DNA of 64,000 nt from Hippopus hippopus (Eukaryota > Mollusca > Bivalvia > Cardiida > Cardiidae). This document shows positions 45,341-54,692 of this stretch, one piece after another (position 1 is the first letter of the stretch; the number at the start of each line of letters is the position of its first letter). Location: contig OX328108.1 in NCBI GenBank assembly GCA_946811185.2, positions 21,337,239 to 21,401,238 of the forward strand, in the 5' to 3' direction. The translations under genes were made by a program, and so were the position numbers. The notes below the pieces were generated by a model. The model saw only the letters and a program-made list of their open reading frames with translations. It was not told the DNA's origin and did not search any database.

Positions 45341-45673
45341 CTGAAGAAGAAATTGAAATCAAAGCCTTAAAATTTTAAAAACTAAATCATGCAATAAAAA
45401 TGGAAAAAATAAACATTGTGAAAAAAGGTAAAAATGCTAACCCTGAGGCAGTTTTTCATCTCTTTTCACGACGTTTATTTTTGCAGATGTTGACCATGGC
45501 GAGATTCGAACCTGAGAGAAGCTGATATCCGTGGATTTACAGCGAACAAAGTTACAAATTGCGCTATTTATCGATGCAAATTTATTTTTGGAGAATAATT
45601 TACTCTGAAAATTGAATTTAGTTAAAGGGGACAACGGATATTCAAAATAACTAGACAGACCTGGAAACTCCAG

Positions 45674-46888
45674 TTAGCCATCGTCATCACTGCTATCGTC
45701 TCCATTCCACAAATTGTCATCTTCGCTGCCATCCATCTCATTGGAGATACCAACTTTCTTAAAACTCTTAATGATGAGTGCCTCAGGCAAGTTGTCCCAG
45801 GATTCCTTGACCCACAATAGCAGAACTGGAGTGGTGGGTTTTCTCATCTTGCCAGCAGGTGTAAAAGTGTGCTGACCATTTATCATCCAGTGGTCCCATT
45901 TATCCTGGATAAAGGCTTTGAAAGGTTTATTCCAGCTTACATCAGCCGGCTGCAAAATCCCAGTGCAGCCACCAGGGATGACAACCATGTCTGAATTAGT
46001 CCCAAATTCCCCTCGGCAAGAAACCAGTTCCTTTACGTCTTCTGTTCTGTGGGCCCGGAATGAATCCCAGACAAGCATTTTTCTCTCTTCTGCCCTACAC
46101 CAAACATGCTTAATCCACCATTTGATGATAACTTCGTTTACCCAACCATTATCTGATATCCTTACAAGAATTCCGGGGGGAATATCAGCAGCAGCAGGAT
46201 ATCTCTTTCCCTTTAAAACTACAACAGGTGGCAGTTTACGTCCGTCAGCCATAGCAGCAAGTATGACAGTAATTTTGTCTTTTTCGTGGCCGGTGGTACG
46301 AATTATAACGGATTTTTCCCCCTTATGATGTAAGGTTGCATTACCTGGCATATCAAAATACACTGCGGTCTCATCCATATTTCCAATTTGTCCCAACGCG
46401 TAATCCCGCATCTTCCTCATTCTGATGACAAATCGATGGAAAGACATGATTTTGTCTTCTACATGAACTGGCATTTTCTGGGCATCTGTAGTCTTTTCAC
46501 GCATTGAAATCGAATGCCTTTTCATCCATTTTTGGAGCCATCCGTAACTACCTTTGAACGTTAATTCCCCACTTGCAATATAACGTCGCTGTGCTTCCAC
46601 CAGTAACTGTTTACCCGTAACTCTAATTCCTGCCGCCCTTCTTTCACTGAACCATTCAAAAATGTCATTGTCAACCTGAGTGTTTTTCACCTTTCTGCCA
46701 CCACCACGAAGCCGTTTCGCCGATTGAGCATAGTCCCTGAATTGTCCCGCATCATATTGCTGCACCCATTCCCTAATCCGCCTTCTATCCACTTCAAATT
46801 TTCTGCTACTTTCTGAAATAGTGTTCTCCATTGCGTATTTTGCAACACAGATTTTAAATTTCACCGTGTAGGAGCTATACCTGCCCAT
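45674..46888 (-). CDS. Tigger-2 transposase, intact (404 aa)
   Basis: pogo/Tigger-type DDE_1 transposase, cutting and pasting at TA. ATG 46888 (MGRYSSYTVKFKICVAKYA). An N-terminal helix-turn-helix (ISESSRKFEVDRRRIREW) is followed by a CENP-B-type domain at residues 75-135 (WFSERRAAGIRVTGKQLL, GWLQKWMKRHSISMREKT). The catalytic core has GNMDETAVYFD, MLVWDSFRAH and LQPADVSWNKPFK, giving the DDD triad. The C-terminus SFKKVGISNEMDGSEDD ends in an acidic tail. Length is near the family norm, with no stop or frame break. Since the host Helentron is full of lesions, Tigger-2 arrived after that element decayed, or is under separate maintenance. Confidence 0.92.
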   Translation of the reverse strand: MGRYSSYTVKFKICVAKYAMENTISESSRKFEVDRRRIREWVQQYDAGQFRDYAQSAKRLRGGGRKVKNTQVDNDIFEWFSERRAAGIRVTGKQLLVEAQRRYIASGELTFKGSYGWLQKWMKRHSISMREKTTDAQKMPVHVEDKIMSFHRFVIRMRKMRDYALGQIGNMDETAVYFDMPGNATLHHKGEKSVIIRTTGHEKDKITVILAAMADGRKLPPVVVLKGKRYPAAADIPPGILVRISDNGWVNEVIIKWWIKHVWCRAEERKMLVWDSFRAHRTEDVKELVSCRGEFGTNSDMVVIPGGCTGILQPADVSWNKPFKAFIQDKWDHWMINGQHTFTPAGKMRKPTTPVLLLWVKESWDNLPEALIIKSFKKVGISNEMDGSEDDNLWNGDDSSDDDG

Positions 46889-47576
46889 GATGTTTCATAG
46901 CACTCCAAGCATTTCACTCCAGATGTTAATTCTAAGAAATTGACATGTGCGTAGCTATGTCGTTTTTTAAATTCTTTTTGGGTGGGCCGTTGGTTGATTG
47001 ACTGAGTCAAGTTGTACATCCCACTTGAAAGTCGTATGGAAAAGGGAACTCGCTTTATTTAACTCTTTATTAATCGACAAAATAGAGATAGGGTTGGAAA
47101 ACATAAAGGGAGAAGAAGAAAATGCTGGCAACCAATATTTTCTCCTTTTCCCGAAATGTTTTCTATCCTATTAAACTAAATATTTTGTGTTCGAAGTAAC
47201 GTTTAATTTGGTCATATGCATTTTTTCTGGTAAAGTGTGAAGATAATAGTCTACTGTTTTAAAATAGCAAAGAAGGGTAGATCTACGGGATCTTGTGTGG
47301 TGTGAAAATCTTATTTGAAAAAAGATAAATTACTCCTAGCGAACAAATCATTCCTTCTGAAGATTCTTTCATCGGGTTATTAATGTCCGATCTTAAAATC
47401 TTGGAATTGCCAGCAAATGGCCCCAAGACCGGGGCCCTAAATACCCCTTACAAGATACGCGCTTGATTTATCACTCCCGCAAAAAGCTGACGTAATATAT
47501 TTCGATAGTGTCACTTGTGACTCACTGCCGTGAGAATCAATGTGTTAACCCCGTAGTTTTAAATTGGGTTACAATA
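46889..47576. promoter_or_regulatory. Divergent intergenic region of Tigger-2
   Basis: 688 bp between the transposase ATG and the HIRAN ATG, so both promoters should lie here. A 182-bp decayed MITE (47059-47240) sits in the middle, leaving about 170 bp on the transposase side and 335 bp on the HIRAN side. Confidence 0.5.
47059..47240. repeat. TTAA-type palindromic MITE, copy H
   Basis: TTAACTCTTTATTAATCGAC start, GGAAAACATAAAGGGAGAAG core with CTGGCAACCA at the centre, TCTGGTAAAGTGTGAA end. Confidence 0.6.
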
Positions 47577-47966
47577 ATGGCAACTCGTATGTTAGTGTCT
47601 GTGAAATCTGCTGTTAAAGGATATCATGTATACAGAAACGAATTTCCTATAGGAACAATTTTAGAATGCTTACAAGAACCAGAAAACGAATACAGTGAAT
47701 CAGCAATTATCGTGAAAAAAGGTGAAATAGTTATTGGGCACGTGCCCGAAGGACTTTGTCAATTATTCACAAAACTTTTCAATGACAGCCGTGTCGTCAA
47801 CATTTCGGCTGAAATAACGGGACCTCCTCGGCCGTCCTTGAATGGAATTTTTGTGAAGGGTGGTGGCATAGAAGTGCCATGTTCATATAAACTGTACGGA
47901 TCTGGTGAGAGGAAAGCTGAAGTGCGATTATTTTTAAAGAAGGAAATATGGAAAATTACTGCATAG
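47577..47966 (+). CDS. HIRAN-domain protein encoded inside Tigger-2 (129 aa)
   Basis: First in-frame ATG is 47577 (MATRMLVSVKSA). Residues 10-60 read KGYHVYRNEFPIGTILEC, then EPENEYSESAIIV, then GEIVIGHVPEGL. This is the HIRAN signature: aromatic/RGYHVY entry, REPxNxxDxxAV-like block and vGHVP. A later GGIEVPCSYKLYG block matches the end seen in stand-alone invertebrate HIRAN proteins. In HLTF/Rad5 proteins HIRAN binds 3' single-stranded DNA ends. No other domain is attached. It is transcribed away from the transposase and ends about 165 bp before the right TIR. A role in handling transposon ends or repair after excision is inference. Confidence 0.8.
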   Translation: MATRMLVSVKSAVKGYHVYRNEFPIGTILECLQEPENEYSESAIIVKKGEIVIGHVPEGLCQLFTKLFNDSRVVNISAEITGPPRPSLNGIFVKGGGIEVPCSYKLYGSGERKAEVRLFLKKEIWKITA

Positions 47967-47985
47967 ACCGTAAGTCGAAATTTTT

Positions 47986-48015
47986 TGACTGGGGGGGGTG
48001 GGGGGGAGGGGTGGG
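47986..48015 (+). other. G-rich tract in Tigger-2 right subterminal region
   Basis: Four or more runs of G (up to eight) within 30 bp. It could form a G-quadruplex. It lies 20 bp after the HIRAN stop, beside the motif array. Confidence 0.55.
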
Positions 48016-48133
48016 CGTTTAATAGAATCACCAACTTTTCAGTAAAATCTACCACTTTACGGCCGATTTTAAGCGCTTCTTTGGGGACTGGGCGTTTATT
48101 AGAATAAGGGCGATTATTAGAATAAATACGGTA

Positions 48134-49407
48134 ACTTTGAAATCCCCCATAACAATGAGTGGTTTGTTGAAATCAAACACAGTTTTTAAAGTCTTGAAAA
48201 TCTTTTTATAATTATTAAAAGAGGCAAGCTTTGGAGGACAGTATTCAGTACCAATTTGCAAATGCTTTTCACATAAATTGATAGTTGCATATGACAGTTC
48301 CAAACCATGTTTATTTTTGATGCAAAAATCTGATACAGTATTTCGTGAGTACAAGGCCATACCATGATAAGTTTGCTGATTTTGCTCATTTACATAGCCA
48401 TCATTTCTGTACAAATTAAAACCAGGTATATTGTATCTGGATGATGGCATATTTACATTTAGCTTTGTTTCACAACATGCTAAAACAGATGCTGCAATGA
48501 AATTAAAATCATTTCTCACATCTTCAAAATGCTTGTGCAATGATCTGCAGTTATGGAAGATCAAAGTTTGTGAATCCTGCAGGAAATTGTAAATAGTAGG
48601 AATTGACAAATTCACACATGCTGACTGACGCATACGAGCCATTTCCTCAACTACAGCCTGAGACAGAGCAATTTTGTCCACATTCAGCTCCAATATTTTG
48701 ACAGAAGATAAATTTTTCACTCGACTCAAAGCAACATAATGCATATGCTCTATTTTACGATTTCCAAAATGAATGACAGCTTCTTGCATTGTTGAACCTT
48801 GAGCTTTATGAACAATTTTTGCAGATGACATTACTAAAGGAAATTGTCTGCATGTGACATGAAAAGATTGGTAATAATTGAAAGAAAATTTTTTGGTTAT
48901 TTCAATTATAGGTATCCATTGTGATGGAATATCCGATGTAAATAGGTGACGGTACCGATTTCTGAAGATTTTACCTACATTTTCCTCATTAAACTGTACC
49001 CAAATAATACTGCAACGATCTGAACCAGGAACTCTATACTCAATTTTTTTAATCAAACAAGGTGTTCCATTTGCTAATCCATCAGATACATCAATATTTG
49101 CACACAACTCTGCTGGGCAGTCCTCTGCAATTTTCAGATATTTTGACAACCCTTTAGTTTTAGAAGAGTCTTCTGGTATTCTTGAAAGCAATTTAGCTTT
49201 CATATTTTGAGGTATATCACCAGAAATAGAATCTATTGCATTGATAACAGTTTTTTTCTCTGCTGAACATTTTTCAAAAACAGATTCATTGTGTTTGCAC
49301 ACAGCATCTCTTTGGGTAAACAAATGAGGGACGCTTGCTTTATTTTCATTTTCATTAATAACTCTGGTCTGTAATAATTGTAAATCTTCTGGTACATGGC
49401 ATCCTTC
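48134..49407 (-). pseudogene. Helentron: helicase C-terminal motifs and endonuclease N-terminal part
   Basis: Open from 49323 to the Tigger-2 border. It holds late helicase motifs (KIVHKAQGSTMQEAVIHF, HYVALSRVKN), then IFHNCRSLHKHFEDVRND, ETKLN and IVMGDFK, the AP-endonuclease N-terminal motifs. GDFK replaces the family's GDFN, so a catalytic Asn is changed to Lys. A TGA at 49408-49410 separates it from the rest of the helicase; CGA to TGA is one transition. Confidence 0.82.
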
Positions 49408-49990
49408 TCATAACCGATTGAGAAGCTGGGCAAAATCGTGGTCATCTTTTTGTCCCATTATCTCGTTAAGTTCATATATCAAGAAATTTTGTTCCCATAA
49501 ACTAGTTGCTAGAGTTTCATATTCATCTCTTTGAGTACATGATGAGAAGATCCATCTGTCCATGACTGGTTTCAATTGAAACAAATCACCAAATGCAATA
49601 ACTGATATGCCACCAAAGGGCTTTGTGTTTCCCATAATCTCCTGCAGACAAAGATTGATGAAGTTAAACATCCTCTGACCAACCATTGATATCTCATCAA
49701 TAAATACCAATTTCAAATATCTGTATTTCATTTGAAACGAAGTAAGCTGTTGCATATCCAATGGTTTGAAATTGAAACCTTGTTCAGCAGGAATATTGAA
49801 AGCTGAATGAATTGTAACACCTCCAACATTATATGCAGCTTTACCTGTAGGAGCACAAATCAAAACTTTCAAATTTTCTGGATTTTCACCAGCTTTAGAT
49901 AAGTAGAATTTAGTAAGAGCCTGATATAAACATTTCAGAAGCACACTTTTTCCAACACCTGCTCCACCTTTAGAAAATTGTAAATAGGTA
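49408..49990 (-). pseudogene. Helentron Pif1-family helicase core
   Basis: Walker A GGAGVGKS (49945-49968), then LICAPTGKAAYNVGGVTIHS, LVFIDEISMVGQRMF (Walker B DEIS) and ISVIAFGDLFQLKPV. These are Pif1/RecD motifs I, Ia, II and III. The helicase unwinds DNA during rolling-circle transposition. The open frame continues in phase with 48134-49323 apart from the TGA. Confidence 0.88.
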
Positions 49991-51542
49991 AATTTTGGGT
50001 TTTATGCCAAAACAACACATGAAAAAAAAATCTTTTTGTCTTTTATTCAGTGATTGCACCATTTTCCTATAATCATAATCAGTTAGTAATCCTTGTACTT
50101 GTTCAAACTCATCAATGTGATTTCTACTAATTCCAAGATCCAAAGCAAGATTATAATTGTTATCTGGCTGACCTGGATTAAAACACTTGTATAGCTCAGA
50201 CTCTGCAAAACCTTCTAATTCATTTTGTTGTTGTGCCTCTGCATCAATTAAGTTTTCATTACCACAAGTAGAATTCAACATACCCTGATTTAAAAATAGA
50301 TGACAAATCTACAGACGACCTGCGATGGTAAGGATTCTTGTTTTTTTCAATAACAGATGCAAATTGATTGTATTTTTCCTCGTACGACTCAAAACCTTCA
50401 ATAAGTTTTGATTCATTTCGCCAAGGTAAGTACAGCATCACTAACTCTCTAAAGTGGTTCTCTCTGTCACTGTCTATACTGAAACCAACTGTATACAATA
50501 CTCGCTCCCTTGTCCTTTTTTCTAATGACTGCACCATCACGTGAAAAATGCTCCTCTACATTCTTCAGGTCATTTGAATTTGTTTCATTTGTTTCAATTT
50601 CTTTGTCATCATCATGGATCATCGGGTCGTCAAGAGTATCAATTTCATAATTATCTTTTGGCAGCTCACCATTAATTTTAGAATGTCAGTATCTGATTTA
50701 GTTTTTGTTTTATTTGGATATTTAATGTCAAACCATGCAGCAAAATCAGCTAAACAGTATTTTTCCATAGAACATTGTCTATGTTGATATCTTTTTATGC
50801 AGTTGTCTGCTTCTATGGAAGTTGAATTTTGTGGAAGTTGTTTCAAATCAGCTGCAGACTTTATCAATGTCATTCTTTTATCAACAGAGTTGGTATTTAG
50901 AAAGGAAATTTGGCGTGAAGCTCTACGTAGGGGCATTTGTAACAGTAAGTAAACTGCCTCTTGTGCTCCAATTTCAACATGTGAAAGAAAGACATTTCCA
51001 ATACTCCTTATTTGTTGTTTAATATCACTTGAAGACTGCCTTGCAGCTTTTGTTGCTTGGCTAAGTAAGTTTGATAATCCGCGCTGACCCTTTGATATGT
51101 ATGAAACAATGTATGCAGCACATGCATATGGATCAAGAATGTACTGAATATTCATGTTTGCTTCCCAGCACTTCAATAAAACAGGATTGTAATTGTTAAT
51201 TCGGATTTCAGACAGTTCACGTTTCAAAAACAATTTGAATTTTCCAGGAGAGATGTGTGAACGTATTGCCAAAATACAATCATCATATGATAAATTTATG
51301 TTTGCAAGGAACTCAGGTATAGTCAAGTTGCAGTTGGTCAATTTTAGTTCTTCAAGTTTTGTCATGATCATGTCATAATCACTTTTTGCTTTTGAATATC
51401 CAACAAAATTGTCATCAATTCCTGAGAGAATGACAGATTTCTCCATGGGGGGTAATGGAAATCCAAATTGGCACACTGCTTTCCCTTTTTTTCTGCAAGT
51501 TTTTGCATGACGATGTGTTTGGTAGTTTATCAAATTGGTCAT
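49991..51542 (-). pseudogene. Helentron region between Rep and helicase
   Basis: The first part (51542-50619) holds HRHAKTCRKKGKAVCQFGFPLPP and DPYACAAYIVSYISKGQRGLS. The latter carries the two catalytic tyrosines of the Rep nuclease (Y-IVS-Y). Further on are VDSDRENHF-like and LYLPWRNESKLIEG segments. One frame change near 50275 and more near 49985-50035, next to a run of nine A, break the frame. Confidence 0.78.
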
Positions 51543-52790
51543 ATCTGAATTTTTCTCTCATGAAATATATGAATCTACGAAAGCAACAATTGAATCATTT
51601 GAATGAGCAGATTTATTTGGTGTATTATCAATCCATATCAACATATGAATGTGTGGGGAACCTCTTTGTTGAAATTCTACACGATAAAAATAGTCTTTAA
51701 TCTTCCCAACAGGATGTTCTTCACTCTCTAAGACTGAATTTAAAAAGATTTGAACTCTGTGCTCAAAATATCTTGCACATGTTACAGGATCAGACTTGAT
51801 AAGTTCACATTTTTCATGCCATGAAAGTTTCAAAATATCATTTTCAGAATAATGTCTCTGATGAACTATATTACCTAGAATACGCAGCAAAGAATGCCAT
51901 TTTGTCTCAGCAGCAGAAAAAGAGCAAAACCATGTCGGTATACCTAACTGTCTAATCATAGCAAATATATCCTTTTTCGCTTGCTCCCAATACGGAGGTG
52001 AACCACACAATGTCCTTAAAACCTTGAAGCCTTCATCATGTTTTAATATGTTTTCAAAACTACTTTCAGTCAGAACATCCTTTACCGCTAACTTGCGACC
52101 TTTAAGTTTACATTTGCGTATTACTACGGACACTTTGTCAGATATTTGTTTAATCTGAACTTTTTTTAATTTGAAAAAAATGTTAGAAATGTTTTTTGCC
52201 ACACGCCTGTCTTTATTTCGTTGCTCCCATTTACAAATTGTGCTGTAATGCAACATGACTTTTCTGTTATTATTTAATTCCCTACTCTCACCACAGTAAA
52301 TGTCAGGAAATGCCAAATACTCAGCATTGAAATCTTGAAACAATCCAAGTGGAACATTATTCTCTGCAGGTGCTACAGTGAGTATCCTGTTAAATTCTCT
52401 GAAGTCTGCTGCTTGCATAACAGTGTCCAAGTTTCCTTGAGGTTGTCTAAATACATCTTGTTCTGACCAGTTTTCTGAAGAACTGTCTTTTTGACTATCA
52501 CTTTCATCTGTGGTTTCATTTTTAGAAAAGCTTAATGCCTTAGTTGTTTGGTACAACCAATCTTCACACACCTGTATGCCTTCATTTTTAAAAAGTGAAC
52601 TGTTGCAAACAAGCCATTTTACAGCTTCAAGTACATTCTGAGGTCTGATTTTTTCAAACAAGATGTGACTCTTAAAAGTTTTGTTTCTCTTTAATTTTAA
52701 AGGCAATGTTTCAGTAGCATCCATATTTCTTGGTAATACCCTAACTGTGTTATTGACATCTGACGGAACATTAACAGTATTTCCTTTCAT
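51543..52790 (-). pseudogene. Helentron HUH Rep endonuclease domain
   Basis: Nicks and rejoins DNA to start rolling-circle transfer. Motifs: FCSFSAAETKWHSLLRIL and the HUH metal site in EFQQRGSPHIHMLIWI. The 410-codon stretch is open to TGA 51558-51560. The same frame then continues into the next part, so a single stop interrupts it. Confidence 0.88.
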
Positions 52791-53750
52791 ACTGTTTTGT
52801 CCACCACGAGGCAGCTCACGAATTTACATAAATGGAATTCTTGGAGCTATCAAATGATTTTCTAGTTCTGTTAGACCTTGTAACTCATTAGGAATATTTG
52901 CAAATTTGAGGTTGTTATCTATCGAACATGGTGGTATTTTGTCTTTTTTTTTTTAGAAAAGAATAAAAATGCTGACAAATCCATTCAAATCCATCAACAC
53001 CAGAAAATCCAGTTAAACAGGTTTTTCTAACAGAATCTGGGACAAGATGACTTTGTAGCTTGGTCACTGAATGCTTAAAAAAAAAGCTGGCTGCAACTAC
53101 TGCAAACATACTTTGGACCAACAGAAACAGAGAAATGAAATTTTGATACAAAATCTTCTTCATTACAAAGTAATGAGGACTTTTTTCTCTTCTTTTTGGG
53201 TGGTTGGGACAAATGTGCCCCCTCATTTACAGATGTTCTTTTTGTAGCAGTATCTCTTGTTATTTGTGGTGAATGTAACTTATTTTTTTTGCTTTTAACC
53301 GACACTTGTTTTTTAGCAAGATAGTTTTCCTGATGATTTTGCTGTTTTCAGACACTTGTTTTTTTAGCAACATAGTTTTCCTGATGATTTTCTTCATTAG
53401 AAAGTAATGAGGATGTTTTTCTTTTCTTTTCCAGTGGTTGGGACAAATGTGCCCCCTTATTTACAGATGTTCCTTTCATAGCAGTATCTCTTGTTATTTG
53501 TGGTGAATTTAACTTATTTTTTTTGCTTTTAACCGACACTTGTTTTTTAGCAAGATAGTTTTCCTAATGATTTTCTTCATTAGAAAGTAATGAGGATGTT
53601 TTTCTTTTCTTTTCCGGTGGTTGGGACAAATGTGCCCCCTTATTTACAGATGTTCCTTTCGTAGCAGTATCTCTTGTTATTTGTGTTGAATTTAACTTAT
53701 TTTTTTTAGCTTTTTACCGACACTTGTTTTTTAGCAAGATAGTTTTCGTG
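52791..53750 (-). pseudogene. Helentron N-terminal zinc-finger region and tandem linker repeats
   Basis: KYVCSSCSQLFFKHSV and WICQHFYSFLKKKRQNT resemble the Cys-rich segment before Rep in Helitrons, followed by FANIPNELQGLTELENHLIA and LPRGGQNSMKGN, a conserved Helitron block. TAA at 52824-52826 and a frame change near 53220 break it. Upstream lie about three tandem copies of a 185-234 bp unit coding VSVKSKKNKL...AHLSQP.KKRK, each with a basic cluster like a nuclear-localisation signal. Confidence 0.78.
53152..53750 (-). repeat. In-frame tandem repeat in the Helentron coding region
   Basis: The ACCGACACTTGTTTTTTAGC block (plus strand) recurs at 53298, 53532 and 53717, and GAAAGTAATGAGGA-like blocks at 53165, 53399 and 53582. 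Spacings are 234 and 183-185 bp; the first includes a 40-bp local duplication. Confidence 0.8.
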
Positions 53751-53859
53751 GGGATCAAGAAGAAAGGGTAAATCAACCAATGTGAAAGTACAATTTAGAT
53801 TCTCAGCTAGAGACTCATTGACAACTATAGTCTGACTTCGTGGTACAGGTATGCAAGTC

Positions 53860-54088
53860 TTAACCCTTTACCACACAAGAATATTTTAGACTTGTCCAAA
53901 TTGAAAACATTTCAAGGGGACAATTTACATGTGGCAAAAAAGATGATTGCTGTCCTAAAAATGGAAGAAAACATTGTGGGAAAAGGAGAAAATGCTGGTT
54001 ACCAGCATTTTCTCCTTTTCCCACAATGTTTTCAAAAGGCCTCTCCCTCAGGGTCGTTAAAACTAGGGACTGTGTGGTAAAGGGTTAA
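53860..54088. mobile_element. TTAA-flanked palindromic MITE, best copy (229 bp including both TTAA)
   Basis: TTAACCCTTTACCACACAA at the left and TTGTGTGGTAAAGGGTTAA-like CTGTGTGGTAAAGGGTTAA at the right. TTAA is the duplicated target: dropping one TTAA and the element rejoins the Helentron frame. TTAA targets with CCCTTT ends suggest piggyBac. The core is a perfect inverted repeat with 33-bp arms (53967-53999 and 54001-54033) and a single-base spacer, able to fold into a near-blunt hairpin. At least ten relatives lie in this window. Confidence 0.85.
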
Positions 54089-54692
54089 GAGGCTGTTCTG
54101 GCACAGTACATACAAACTTACTGTTTGCTTTTGCTCTTTTAGCTGCCTTACTGGTTTGATTGAAAACATGTAGGTCATACTGTATATTCAGATCTTTTGA
54201 ACCACAAGTAAGAACCAATTTTCTCAAATATTTGCCCAAAAGCTTTAGGTCATTTTTGCAAACAATAACACTTTTACCATCTTCAACACAGTATCCTTCA
54301 GAATCTCTTGAATGAGGATCAAAAGCAATAAACTGATTGTTACATATGTAAATTGCTGAAGCATTTCCCCTGCAAATAAACATTAAATATTTATCTTAGA
54401 AGGACATACTTATAGCATTTTCTAAACTGATCAGAGGGTAATCACCAATGTAACCTTCATACAAATTTCCACTTTAGGTTTTTTTTAACTTAACAGAGAA
54501 ACTGTTTATATGTACCATATCAGGCAGGTCCCTTGGATGCAAAAAATGGTCATTCAAATTGAAGTTTGCAAAAATGTCTCAATATATGTAATCTCCAATA
54601 CATAAAATTGAATCAATATCAACACGAGTCCACTTGACACCAGTAGCTTTCATCTCATTTTTCAGAAAAGATGCTAAACAGCACGACACACA
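54089..54692 (-). pseudogene. Helentron cysteine protease-like domain
   Basis: Reads (with stops and one shift) KCVSCC-like Cys region near 54680, GVKWTRVDIDSIL.IGDYIY, LPDMVHINSFSV, then ICRGNASAIYICNNQFIAF and AFDPHSRDSEG. The late FD.HSRD block with His and Asp is that of OTU/C76-type deubiquitinase-like proteases found at the N-terminus of Helentron proteins. In-frame stops are present (including just before the Cys motif). Assignment is from recalled motifs. Confidence 0.6.

Larger units (their letters stand above)
44507..48131. mobile_element. Tigger-2: pogo/Tigger-type transposon with transposase and HIRAN gene (3625 bp)
   Basis: Left end CCGTATTTATTCCAATAA; right end, read inward, CCGTATTTATTCTAATAA, with TA on both sides (44505-44506, 48132-48133). 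Beyond the first 18 bp the ends are arrays of GGGCGWTTATTAGAAT: 44531, 44572 and 44613 (41-bp direct units) on the left, and 48013, 48090 and 48108 on the right. It carries an intact minus-strand transposase and a plus-strand HIRAN-domain gene, divergently arranged with about 690 bp between the two starts. Its borders are confirmed because subtraction restores the Helentron frame. Confidence 0.9.

Noticed and set aside
47508..47576. N-terminal extension of the HIRAN ORF starting at GTG
   Set aside because: GTG is not a usual animal start and the 23 residues do not resemble HIRAN; the ATG at 47577 fits the domain start.
54369..54395. Possible splice acceptor (TTTATTTGCAG) before the protease HSRD segment
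   Set aside because: The reading frame continues through it with family-like residues on both sides apart from stops, so a decayed continuous frame explains it better than an intron.
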